Shown: piece after piece, positions 35,543-46,096 of the stretch
Numbering within the stretch: the stretch's first letter is position 1
Layout: the number at the start of each line of letters is the position of its first letter
Assembly: GCA_037903475.1 (NCBI GenBank)
Contig: JBAJFG010000479.1
Span: forward strand, 2,218,501 to 2,282,500
Origin: Ancylostoma caninum
Taxonomy: Eukaryota; Nematoda; Chromadorea; Rhabditida; Ancylostomatidae
Direction: 5' to 3'
DNA: 64,000 nt
Notes under the pieces: model-generated
What the model saw: only the letters and a program-made list of their open reading frames with translations
The model's database searches: none
Told to the model about the DNA's origin: nothing
Position numbers and translations under genes: made by a program

Positions 35543-36730
35543 TGGCGAACTAAATCCCATAGAATGAAATTCTTCACAATGACCGGGGTTCTTTCGTTAT
35601 CGAAAACCAGCATTTGTTAAAACACGTACTGGTCTTCCTAACTGAGCGGGTTTTCGGAAAAAGAAACGCAGAAGTTCCGGGCGGATAAAGAAGTGCTGGG
35701 AATACCGTCCGCCTTTATTTTCGTGGTAGTCCGTTTCATATCTTGAGCAAACGCAGATTCCTCACCGATTTGTCGTACTGAAATACGTACTAGTTAATAC
35801 AACACATCCAAGATGGTTGAAGTAGAAGACTGCAGAGACTCAAGCGAACAATCCCTTTCTTCCACTCAACGTAGGGAACCTTGAATTTTCCTGGCTTTTG
35901 GAGTCAAGGCATTTTTTATTAAACACGGGTTTATAATTTCATCCAAAAGTTTGATGAAGGCATGTCAAAAGATCTACGTTAATCATCCATCTACCAGGAC
36001 AATAGTCCTCTGAGAAATTTTGATCTTTTCATTTCTAACATAACTTTCCCGGCCATCATTATATCATAGTAGTTATAGTTAGCAGTGACCATGTACTATT
36101 TAATACAGAGAACGTTGTCCCAAAACAGTTGCGCTTGTTTGTACCAGGCCTTCTTCCGTGGTGAAACTAGTGTGTTAAACGGATGCACAAAGCAGGGTTT
36201 CCACCTCTTCCGTTTTTCTTTGATCGGCTTCGTCTGTTTCAAGACTTAGTCTATTCAGATGGTGGCTGTGCCTGTCCTGCCATACGAAGGCATTCCGAAC
36301 TGCGTCATCGCTCAAGCCTTGTAATAGAGGTGGAGTCATCTAGTACATGGCTGCTCCTAGAAGTCATGTCTCTGTGATCAAAGCACTTGGTTCAGCTGGG
36401 TCCAATAGAACATTTGGCGAAACTCTCCCAGACTACGAACGTGATGATGGTGGCCGCAACGCTCGCCAAGGGTCTCCAAAGACGCTCAAAATGGAAGGTT
36501 GGAACGGAAACTTCATCAACTAAATTAAAAAATGACAGAGCCCCGCCTGGCCCTGCCTTCCGCTTGAGGAATAGCAGAGGAAGTACACTCCAATACTGTG
36601 TAGGTTACACCACCTTCCCATCGAGTTCTCGGATGAAAAGAATTCTGGAAAAAATTTCAGACAAGGCTTCTTGAGCATAGTAATATATTAAGTCTCCGAG
36701 TCGTTCCTCCTTTTACGGTAGACATCTTTA
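35543..36730. other. Duplicated stretch, unit 2
   Basis: Counterpart of 15510-16702. About five substitutions were seen up to 36130, then none. Confidence 0.4.
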
Positions 36731-37269
36731 TTAAAACTGTACTGGAAGCGCCAAAATATGAGTACCAGATAAATTCAACCTCCTGAACGAAGAAGCTATA
36801 ATTTCGGAGCGATCTGTAAGAGGGAACATTACTACTGTTGCAGCAACGATAATCTGCTTTTGCTTTTGAACGTTAATTACTTTATCATTCTCGCTATAGA
36901 CCCTTGAGACCTTTCCAGAAAGTATTCTCTGCGGCAAACAAATAGAGGTCTTTATCATTTCAGACTTCTCTGAGAAGCTATCTTATGCTTCTCAAAGCAA
37001 CATGTGACTCCTAGCATGCATTCGGGCGCGATCACGAAGTAGAAGCCCTGAACTAAAGGGAGAAATTAAGGAATCTCAGAAGGAACTTGGAGCTTGTCAA
37101 ACACTCGAGCGAAATCACAGTGCGCAGGCAGTACTCATAATTTCGACGCATCCTGTATTGGCCTACGCAGCCGCACTGGAAGTGCATGATATGTATCATA
37201 CCTGACAAATTTTCTGTCCAGACTATTTGAAGTATCAGCAGAGAGTTAAGCCTAGCCAAAGGCTTTTGG

Positions 37270-37305
<36 letters not shown>

Positions 37306-37779
37306 GCAAAAGCACCCATTTTTCGCCATTTTTTTTTCAGATGCTCATGGATGAATTTAGGCAGAAAAAAATATGAATGCCAACAAACAAGAGCAGGGTC
37401 GAACAACATTGCTTCACAACGCGTGTCATCATAGCACATCCTTGCACAAGCATGCTGATCGTTCGTGACGGTCGACATGATCTGTTCTCCTTGGTATTCG
37501 CCATCGAATGGAATCAGTGTACACCCTTCCTAAATCACAGTGAGATCTCTGAAGAAAAAACCCTATGTGTAGTGCTGTTTTCTCTTTGTCTTTGCTTCGA
37601 TTGCTTTGAAAAAAAAACCACCCAGAGAGAGTGAAGGAGAAGGCTCAACGCATTACCAAGAAAAAATCAGCTATTACTGTCGGGCCAGCTGCTAAGAATG
37701 TCAGAAGAACACCGGCTTGAAGTATGTACATCTTGTCCCCTGAAAAGTTCTCCATGATGATTCCCCGATCTACGGACAT
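36731..37779 (-). CDS. Secreted PAN/Apple-domain protein (unit 2)
   Basis: Copy of 16703-17751 at offset 20,028. Proposed exons: 37779-37678 (signal peptide), 37481-37389 (PAN half-domain), an exon from 37175, and 36926-36731 (terminal). I saw no difference from unit 1 in exons or introns, so the product would be identical and the two genes may act as a dosage pair. The same uncertainties apply as for unit 1: the third donor is unsettled and the domain call rests on the cysteine pattern and the signal peptide. Confidence 0.6.
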
Positions 37780-38082
37780 TTGAAAATGTTGCGGGAAAAG
37801 GTGTGGCATTGGCTCCCTCCAAGATACAAGATATGCTTCAGCAGAAGTCTAAATGCAACGTTAGTTTTTTCTTTTCTCAGCTTACCAAATTGAGGTGGGT
37901 CATATACTTATATTTCTTTAAGAATGTAGAATAAGTGCAGGTATTTCAAAGCAAATTTACGAAGTTTGCGAATCCACTGGTGATGCGAACAAATCAGAGA
38001 AATCCTAACGAGGATTATTAAATCGATAAGTATCTAGAACAGAAAACTTGTACTTGTTTTCATGGTAGTGCTCGAACTTTTC

Positions 38083-38345
38083 CTACTTCACGCCTGAATT
38101 ATGCTTGAGAAAAACGCTGCCAGGATGTTTGCCTGAGGACTGAGTAGCATAGAAAATAGCCAACTTCTGTGGAACTATAGGAACGCTACTTGTGCGGGAA
38201 TGAATGGTAGCGTAGCAACCACTTGAAAATGTTACACGGTTACTACTCGATGTATCATAAGAAATGATTAGTTGGAAGCATTCTTGTTGTCTCTCTGAGA
38301 AGATAGAGAATGAAACACAGAAAGTATTACCGTATCCATGGCAAT
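38083..38345 (-). CDS. CUB-like terminal exon (unit 2)
   Basis: Copy of 18055-18317 at the same 20,028 offset, with no differences seen. It has the acceptor ctctcgtag, 87 codons and a TAG stop. Upstream exons were not found in this unit either. Confidence 0.4.
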
Positions 38346-38944
38346 CTACGAGAGAAAGCTGGGATAATCGACATTGCAACGACGGCCAGATTCCCGCATA
38401 CCCACCGGAACTATGTGCTAGTGAGAATTGAGTAAAACTGACAGAAACTGAATGACAGTCCGGAAGGGACACTTGATCCGACCGCACCCAGAGCCCTGCG
38501 CATCAAAGTCCTATAAAGTAACTCCTCTCAAACAATCGATTTCTACTTCTGCCTTTAAGGAGTATTCGAAAATAGTGATAGGGTTCAATAAGTGCAAGAC
38601 TATTGCAGTATTTTGACCGAAAATGAAAAGTTCGCTGGGAACTTGCTCAAATGCAACGAAAATTAGTGGAATACTGCAACATTGTATTTCTAAACGAACC
38701 AAATGTCCAGAAGAATTCCACTGACCCTCTCTCTTGCTTTCCTAACTGCTCTCTTGTCCACGCATGAATTGGTACATATTTGTAATTTCACCCATGAGTA
38801 TTTTGGCATGACTCGGTCTTTTTTTTTTTCTTGAAATTCCGGAACACGCATGTTTTTGCTGACATTTCTTTTGAAGTGCGAGCAATAGTCGTTTGTAGTA
38901 AAGCTTACATTAGCGTACCAAGAAACCAATATTAATAGTCATAC

Positions 38945-39097
38945 ATGGCTTTTGACCATTTTTTGACCACCTTCGACGGTTTTTTTTTTCCAGAAAAGAA
39001 GATAAGACGGTTTCTCAAAAAATGCAGGTTGCCACTTTGGGGGAGAATTGGCACTCCCTAGGCGCACAACTTGGAGTTAACAGAACATCAACACACT
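38945..39097 (-). mobile_element. Fragment related to the 894-bp hAT element (unit 2)
   Basis: Counterpart of 18905-19060 with small poly-T length changes. Confidence 0.5.
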
Positions 39098-39880
39098 CCT
39101 TCCAAGCAGAGGAATCTCCTGAAAATTTTAGGTGTTGGGATAAAGATGGCAATTTTCTGTTTCTGACAGGTCCGTTAACGAGTTCGAACACGTTATTGTT
39201 AGTTTCTCGAGGATTTCAGCTTGGATTTGAGATAAATTGCGCTAAAGGGATTGCAATTGAGATAGATCGTTCGCGAACTGTACGCATTCCTAGACGAAAT
39301 TTATTTATAGACTTCAGTACGGGCTATTGATATTACTCTTCTAGTACGTTTTTATCCCTGAAAGAGCCCTAATGTGCAGGTACTTGGTAACCCATTTCTG
39401 AGTCTGACTGGACTTGATAGTCCCCGATCTCTAGTGATTACATCGTGCTGTGTGCGTCGTGCCGGAGAGCTACACTTCTCCCCTTCTCCAAAAACCTTTG
39501 ACCCACCCTACTATGAACTTGCTCTTCTCTCTCTAGATGTATTGCCTGATGTTTCCATAAGTTTAAACACTTGGCTAGCATAGATTCGATAGTGCTGTTC
39601 CAGCCAATAATGGTTTTGAAGATTTTCGATCCGCGAAAGTTGAATAGAACTGGAAAATCTAATAATAAATCACTTTTTATATTTTATCGACTAGCAAACA
39701 CGCGACTATTGCTTGCTTCCAGTGCCACGATTATGGTTCTCATGGTTTCGTCGATGTCGACTGCTCGTCCGTTGCGCAGTTCTCAATCAGGCAGCCTGGC
39801 AGTTCTGCTCTCATCCACTGTCCAAGAGTGACACTTGGAAACTTCAAGCGCCACCATCGCAAGGGTTACGAGGTCTTTAG
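39098..39880. other. Duplicated stretch, unit 2
   Basis: Counterpart of 19061-19837 and among the most diverged parts of the duplication. No gene supported. Confidence 0.4.
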
Positions 39881-40087
39881 CTATAGATGTTTGTCAAAAT
39901 GAATCGCACCAATTTTGGATTTCCATCCACATTTCAAGATATAACTATGAGTCTGGGTTCTTTCTATAAGGAAAGTAAAACTAAAATTGGACATTGACTT
40001 CTGCGGGATCATCTCTTGGAGCTCGAGAGTGGAAAACACTAGGAACTGCTGTGTGGGATTCAACTCAGCCACTAAATAATTCCGCAA
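39881..40087 (-). CDS. Candidate exon of unknown function (unit 2)
   Basis: Copy of 19838-20044, with no differences seen in the 68-residue frame. No domain recognised. Confidence 0.25.
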   Translation of the reverse strand: MRNYLVAELNPTQQFLVFSTLELQEMIPQKSMSNFSFTFLIERTQTHSYILKCGWKSKIGAIHFDKHL

Positions 40088-41096
40088 GCCTGTCTAGGCG
40101 GGCTTAGTGAGTATGCGCATAGCTGTCCTCATGTGGTTTCCTGTGATATTTTTGAGCCACACCTCTTCTCACAACATTTTTAACACCGCTTGTTCATTAT
40201 ATTTAAAATTGAAACTGTTCTGCTCATGAAATACATGCGATACGAAAGCAAGTAACCGTGGTCCATATTTCAGAAAGCAAGATGCACATGCTTAAAGCTG
40301 CTGCTTTTTTCGCTTTTTTTTTTGTCAACAGTTCAGGTTATTTTAATAGTGTATAAAGCTTTTTCTAAAACAGCGCGAACTTTTGTTTCTTTCGCTTCTG
40401 GTAACTCTTTTGAAGCTGTGAAAAAAGAAAGAATGGAAGGAAAAACTATTTTGCAATGTATCAGGTTGGAGCAAAAGAAATGACGCGTTTTCTATATTGA
40501 CCCTTATTTTTTCCATAAGCTCAATGAACGGAAACCTAGCCGGACGACATAATTGCTTTAATAAGCAGGGATCATTGCTCGTTGTACGTAGTTGCCAGCA
40601 TAAATTTTGGCCGTGACTGTGTCTTCTTCTGCCAGCAGTTCCCAAAGCTCAATTCCTCAAAAGCTCCACGTACAAATAGCAGCTGTTCCTTCTGGTATCG
40701 GTGGCGCTACTGCTCCTGTCGGCACCCAATACCGACTACGCTTAGGGATGGCGTACCACGACTCGATTGAGCAGGATTTCCTCTGCAGGTCCATAACAAT
40801 ATGTAAATTTCACACCACTTCTGCAAATAACTGTGGATTCCTGAGGCTCCTGACGAGGCTACGAGCGACAAAACCTCTGCACCAACCTAACTGTTGTATA
40901 AGAGTGATACATGTGAGCATTGCTGAAGAGGTCAATAGTATGAACAGGGACTATATATGATGCTGAAACCACATGGCTGCTATTCTTTTCGTCGGCATTA
41001 TCAAAGCTCGAATAATATGAGCGTTAGCGGGAACTTCGTATTTATTGTCTATGGGGCTCTGTGGCATAATGGCTTCCACATACGATACGTAGGCAG
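40088..41096. other. Duplicated stretch, unit 2
   Basis: Counterpart of the left part of 20045-22353, with many substitutions and small indels. No gene supported. Confidence 0.4.
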
Positions 41097-41374
41097 CAGT
41101 GGCGGACGCAGAAAGTGGGCGGGAGGGGGGGCGTGGGAAGAAAAGTGGAGTCTCCGCCGTTTTGGGGACCCAGACGGAAAATAAAATTAATAATAATATT
41201 AATTATAATAATAAACAATAAATAAAAAATATATTAAAAATAATAATAAAAATAAACAATTGAAAATAAACTAACACAAGATTTTTATTTGTATTGTAAA
41301 GTAATTTCGAAAATTTGGCGACCCATTCTCGGGGGGGGCGCGCGCCCCCCCCCCCCCCCCTGCGTCCGCCACTG
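41097..41374. mobile_element. hAT-like MITE, 278 bp, only in unit 2
   Basis: Perfect inverted ends CAGTGGCGGACGCAG and an 8-bp target duplication GTAGGCAG (41089-41096 and 41375-41382). Unit 1 lacks it at about 21055. The interior is AT-rich with a long G/C run at the right end. Same family and orientation as 17-289. Confidence 0.9.
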
Positions 41375-42153
41375 GTAGGCAGTATTATGAAAATATTCCA
41401 TATAATTAAGGCATTCATCCGAAATAACTGTTGCGAATAGATTATATCGTTCATTTCACAATACTTATCAGACGTATATGTCTGGCCCGAGCGATGGCCA
41501 AATATTTCCGCCTGACGATGAGGTTGGATACAAGGTGGAACACCGCGTAGTACAATCCTGAGCACAAGTGAGAAGAATGAAGATTTAATAGTTTCCTTCC
41601 GTCATTTTCCGTTTCACACCATACGGAGATTAGTTTTTATTGTTTGAAGTTACTGTCTGATGGGAAACGATCATACATAAAAGTTTGAAGAAAGTTCTTG
41701 TGCGCAAAACCACAATCATGATATCCTCCATCCTTGACACAGAAGGTTAGATAGTATAGTCAGAGCAGCGAGCAACAGAAGGAGATATTATGAATATGCC
41801 AGAACATCTCAACATAAACAGAAATGCATCTATTTTTTTTAGAATTTCTTTAATGACCTTAGACCAAATCCAAACTGTCTTTCTGTAGAAAGCAATAAAG
41901 CAGTGGTTCCCTATATGTTGGTCTGCATGCTCCTACACACTAATGTTACTTCCAAGTGACAAGAGTCCGATGGATGACAATTACTGCAGTTTTCAAGTAA
42001 ACGCTGTCACTGTTAAAAGTTCGAGAGCAACTTATGCTGAATGCGTCCGACAATCGAGCGTCGGAGAAGCGAGTCCGTCCTCTAGAATTTTTTTTGAAGA
42101 TCAGATCGACGTCGTATGTATACATCCTGAACGACAAGTCCGCCGCGAAGCGG

Positions 42154-42866
42154 TAATTGCTTGCGTCTGAGCTGCTTCATGGATGCGACTGAGTTTATCC
42201 TTCATCACACACGCCCGCCAAACGCACGCATGTACTAGTGATTGTCCTTTAGTTAGCTGTTCATAGTCATATTCTCGATAAACCGCCGACTCTGCACACT
42301 GTTATTGGTGTTATGTAATTGTTTTCACGTTGGTTTGTTAATTACACGAGTCCGTAAAGGCGGGCGTGGAATAAGGTGTGTTTGCCTCCTGTTTTCTCAA
42401 TTACCCTTAGCCTCGGTGGTATCGTACGTCCATATAACACTTGTCCGACGATGGCTAAACTTATGTGCTGAAATGCCACACATTCACCAGCTCAATGTTA
42501 CTGAATAACGCATCATACACGCGGGCATTTTCGTACGAGTTCCCATAAAGACTGGTAGATAAGGCATGTACACCTTCGATGAAAATACCGCGCCGCCACC
42601 GACAGGCCGCAAAATGCTTGCGTCTCACCTGCGTCGAAGCTGTCTGAGAGCTGCGACTGGGCTTATCCACCATCGTATAGACGCACGCATTTTGTATAAG
42701 TATTTCTCTTCATGCGGCAGGTGGACAAAAAGCATTCTCACACAAACCATTTTGTGCTACCAACTATGAGCGACACAGATGCTCGGTGTATGTTGGACGT
42801 GAGTTCGACATTCACCAAGCATCTGTGTCGTTTCCATTCAGCATTGTTACAAAAACCCACGGAACT
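42154..42866. other. ~710-bp segment present only in unit 2
   Basis: In unit 1 the sequence passes directly from gaagcgg to ccctacaacc (about 21840). No terminal repeats or target duplication are visible, so a deletion in unit 1 is as likely as an insertion here. It contains two diverged copies of a motif around gcttgcgtct..ctgcg..tttatcc..atc, and a hairpin with arms GACACAGATGCT at about 42765-42835. No gene. Confidence 0.6.
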
Positions 42867-43377
42867 TACCCTACAACCTAATATATTGTATATCTGCCCG
42901 AAATTGCAAAGCTAGCTGCTAGGAATTTAGTCTAGTATAGCTTGCGTTTAACGTGATCACACAACTGGAGTGGAAACCCTCGGCAATAGACAACTATCAC
43001 TGTGACACCTGGGACGAGCTCGGACCTGGTGTTTCTTAGAAACACCGGCAATTGTAAAGTAAAAACAATTCATGATCAGTCGCTCCACAACTTCTAGCGC
43101 ATCGGTGATGCTGGAGGCGATCTGCCAATATCGTTCATCAATATGTACAATGTCAAACAAATGTACAGGATGATGATTCCACTTGTTGCCATCTTCTCCG
43201 CGATTGCTGCTCAAGCTTTCGTCAAGCTCGGCACGAGGACCACACCACGAGCTCGCCGTGCTTTTGCTCGTAGAACTTCTGTATGCACGGCGTTTCTTCT
43301 CATTCTCCTCTTATCACTGCTGTTGCCTCTTCGACGTATGTGGTGTTCCTTCATTTTTCCTCCCACTTCCCGACACT

Positions 43378-43410
43378 GAGCACATCCCAACTGAGGTAAC
43401 CGAGTGAAAC
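43378..43410 (+). repeat. Third copy of the 33-bp junction repeat
   Basis: Identical to 501-533 and 22354-22386. After 43410 the sequence departs from both units, so this is the right edge of the duplication. Confidence 0.97.
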
Positions 43411-43477
43411 GGTAGCGCAGTCCAATCAGAACCTAAAGCATAGTGAACATTGTGGACGAACTTAATGTGTGTAAATT

Positions 43478-43732
43478 CTAACAAGCAAGAATAGCAACGA
43501 AATCGACCTTTCTTGGGAATACCTTATTCTCATGCTCTACACTCCAGTGAGCAATTTCAGCACGACCCATAATTGGACGAAGAAGGTCACATAATCGCTT
43601 TAAATGACGCTCTTCCATGCGGTACTTGCGAGCCAGTAAAGCTTGGTTGCTTTCGAAGAGTCGCAGCGGTTGCAATCTTCGATAGCTGATGTTGTCGTGG
43701 CGCCTCTGAGGACGATTGAAAAAGAGAAGCAT
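43478..43732 (-). pseudogene. PIF/Harbinger-like transposase N-terminal fragment
   Basis: Minus-strand frame of 84 residues with YRMEERHLKRLCDLLRPIMG, which resembles the N-terminal start of Harbinger-type transposases, where a helix with a LLRP motif precedes the catalytic domain. It stops after VDFVAILAC, and no DDE catalytic region follows; the duplication edge is only 68 bases further on. This is an assignment from pattern only. It could also be an unrelated host exon. Confidence 0.35.
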
Positions 43733-43840
43733 ATCTATAAGAATTTTCTATCAGAATAGAATTTATGACCACACTTGCTCGACTTTTCCGTTTACAAGTT
43801 CTGTGTAGAACAGTTGAAATGATTTTGCAAAGAGTTTGAC

Positions 43841-43916
43841 TCGCTCAGGAATCGAACTCGTCTAGCATTCAGGTGCTGCCACCTCAACGACAATGTCGCT
43901 AACCACTAGGCCACAT
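43841..43916 (-). repeat. tRNA-like Pol III box pair, probable SINE or tRNA relic
   Basis: On the minus strand TGGCCTAGTGG (43913-43903) is a good A box and AGTTCGATTCC (43858-43848) a near-consensus B box, 44 bases apart. The flanking bases do not form a proper acceptor stem, so it is not an intact tRNA. A tRNA-derived SINE head is most likely. Confidence 0.5.
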
Positions 43917-45010
43917 GTACCCCTCTTCCCTGTACTTCAATATCCTCCATTGAAGAATATTTCTATGGCAACGTGAAAAAGTACTGCACACCTAACCACT
44001 AAGGCTACCAACCATTTGAAAATATCGAGCTAAATCCAGCACAAATGGTAAAGAGAAGGAAAACAAGACATAGGAAAGCTAATAGAATTAAACACATTAG
44101 TAACTCTCAGAAAACAAATGCCACCCGTAATTTTGACCAACAACACCTCAAAATATCGAATTTTAAGATACATCACAAGAAAGCCTGAACAAAGTAGCTT
44201 GAGTGAAGTAAAAAGCGAAGGCGAAGGATAATCATTCAGCCGCTGAAAGATTCAGCGATGATACATTGATTCGCGAACCGCGCCTTAATGTCGCGAGATT
44301 CTCGCGAGGTGTTCGCAGATGTCGCGAACATGGTGCCAACGCGTTCGCATCTTGGCTGTCGCGACATGGGGGGTTTACTACCAGCCCAGCTGTCACGTTC
44401 CATCGCTTTTCTGATTGTCATTTGACGACCATGATGACTGATTCAACCTTTGTAGAAAATGGACTGGCTCTTTGGTCGGTTCCAGCACTTAGCATTGCAG
44501 GTCTTTGACCTTGACTTACTGTCCTATCCTTTCAGTTCGAACTACGAATCCCTGTTTGTCAGCCTGGCCTAAAAAGGGTAGAAATTGGTGATGGACAGGC
44601 AATCAGTCACGGTTTTTCCTCGGCTGAGATGCCTCTCATTGACGCAGAAAGACTCATATTACAGCGAGAAGCTTCACATTGAGATGCACAATGGATACAC
44701 GCTGCTCTATGTTTCACAGGAATTAAGTAAATTAATAGTCATCAACTATCAAATCTGCTGCCACAACTACCTCAGTTAAGACAACGAGCAATAGTCCCAT
44801 CCGCGTGCTAGCAACGTTCCCCTGGTGAGCGCTATGTGTTTTTATTTTGTTGTCATGTGCTTAGGATGTTGTCCGGTGCGCGACATATCATGTGAAAAGC
44901 AGCAGCTGCAGCTGGTCAATGAGCTATGTTGTCTGGTGATCCTAGATATTCAATCCTCGCCTGCTCCCACTCTGAATCTCAGGCGAGTGCTCTGGAATGA
45001 TCTGAGTCTA
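43917..45010. other. Single-copy stretch, nothing recognised
   Basis: AT-rich with a small GC-rich patch near 44270-44370 containing TCGCGAGATTCTCGCGA. No gene or RNA supported. Confidence 0.4.
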
Positions 45011-45260
45011 GGGCCCGTAGTAAACCCTCCCTCAGCTAAGATAATCTTAGCTGAATGGCTCTGCTGAATAATGGAGCCACCGCCTGAGCAATCGATCATT
45101 CCCACAATGAAAGGTGTGAGCATCTTCTTAAAAATGAAACTCATTTGAGAAAGATTCAAAGCTCAGGCTGACTCATTCAGCCAGGTTTTCAGCCAACACT
45201 CCAAATTTTAAGCCATAGACGCGAAATAGCGTTCACTCTGAAGAGAGTGTTGGCTGAATG

Positions 45261-45290
45261 GTTTTAAGTTACTCCGGAGTAACTTAAAAC
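45261..45290. repeat. Perfect 30-bp palindrome
   Basis: GTTTTAAGTTACTCC is followed with no spacer by its exact reverse complement. Confidence 0.95.
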
Positions 45291-45589
45291 TTTTCTCAGC
45301 TGGTGTAGAGTTGCGTCGCATCAGTAGCAAAAAATGCACCACAAGCGTTCTAAATGGCGCCTATGACGTGCAGAAGCACCTCCGCGTTTCATGCGCAGTT
45401 TTTCGCAACATTTTTCAACTTTTAGAGTGAACCAACACTAGAAAGCGCTTCTTCACAGCTGTATTCGTGCTATTTTTTGTTATTTTGTGGTGCGTCTACG
45501 CTCTTTTTGAGAAACATGCAGATTAACGAGCTCTGGTTGATTCTCTTGTTTTTTTTAGGTGAAGTGGAATATCCAACCAAAAATGGACA

Positions 45590-45912
45590 TATTGTAGGTG
45601 CGCCGGCGCCCAAAGTGGGGGGAGACGGGTCCACCGTTGTGATAAGGGCGCGCCGGCGCCCAAAGTGGGGGGAGACGGGTCCACCGTTGTGATAAGGGTG
45701 AGCACCCTTATCACAACGGTGGACCCGTCTCCCCCCACTATGGGCGCCGGCGCACCCTTATCATAGCAGAGGACCCGTCTCCCCCCACTATGGGCACCGG
45801 CTCACCCTTATCATAGCAGTGGACCCGTCTCTCCCACTTTGGGCGCCGGCGCACCCTTATCACAACGGTGGACCCGTCTCCCCCCACTTTGGGTGCCGGC
45901 GCACCTACAATA
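45590..45912. repeat. Inverted array of the 50-bp minisatellite
   Basis: Begins TATTGTAGGTGCGCCGGC and ends with its reverse complement. Two forward units (period 50) meet four reverse units at a centre near 45711 (GATAAGGGTGAGCACCCTTATC). The forward and reverse units are almost identical, so long hairpins can form. It is the same unit as in the Helitron arrays. Confidence 0.9.
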
Positions 45913-46096
45913 GTACATTAGTAAGATTAGCCAACAGGAAGAACACGAAAGTGAAAAATGAAGGGCAATCAATGATTGTTCGGTTATCAAATCAATCGAT
46001 CATTGCTTAATATCATCTGAACCTTCTTATCTGAGAATGATGCTTGCCTGACCATTTCTTCAGCAGATCTCTGCTGAGGAGGGTTTACTACGGGCC

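Larger units (their letters stand above)
45011..46096. mobile_element. TA-flanked inverted-repeat element, 1.1 kb
   Basis: Left end GGGCCCGTAGTAAACCCTCC (45011-) and right end, inverted, GGCCCGTAGTAAACCCTCC (ending 46096), each flanked by TA (45009-45010, 46097-46098). TA target duplication suggests a Tc1/mariner-type MITE. The interior holds further inverted repeats: a 23-bp palindrome at 45032-45054, arms TTCAGCCAACACTC / GAGTGTTGGCTGAA near 45188 and 45245, a perfect 30-bp palindrome at 45261-45290, and an inverted minisatellite array at 45590-45912. No transposase. Confidence 0.6.

Noticed and set aside
43841..43916. Intact tRNA gene
   Set aside because: A and B boxes are present but the acceptor and T stems do not pair, so it is listed as a tRNA-like relic instead.
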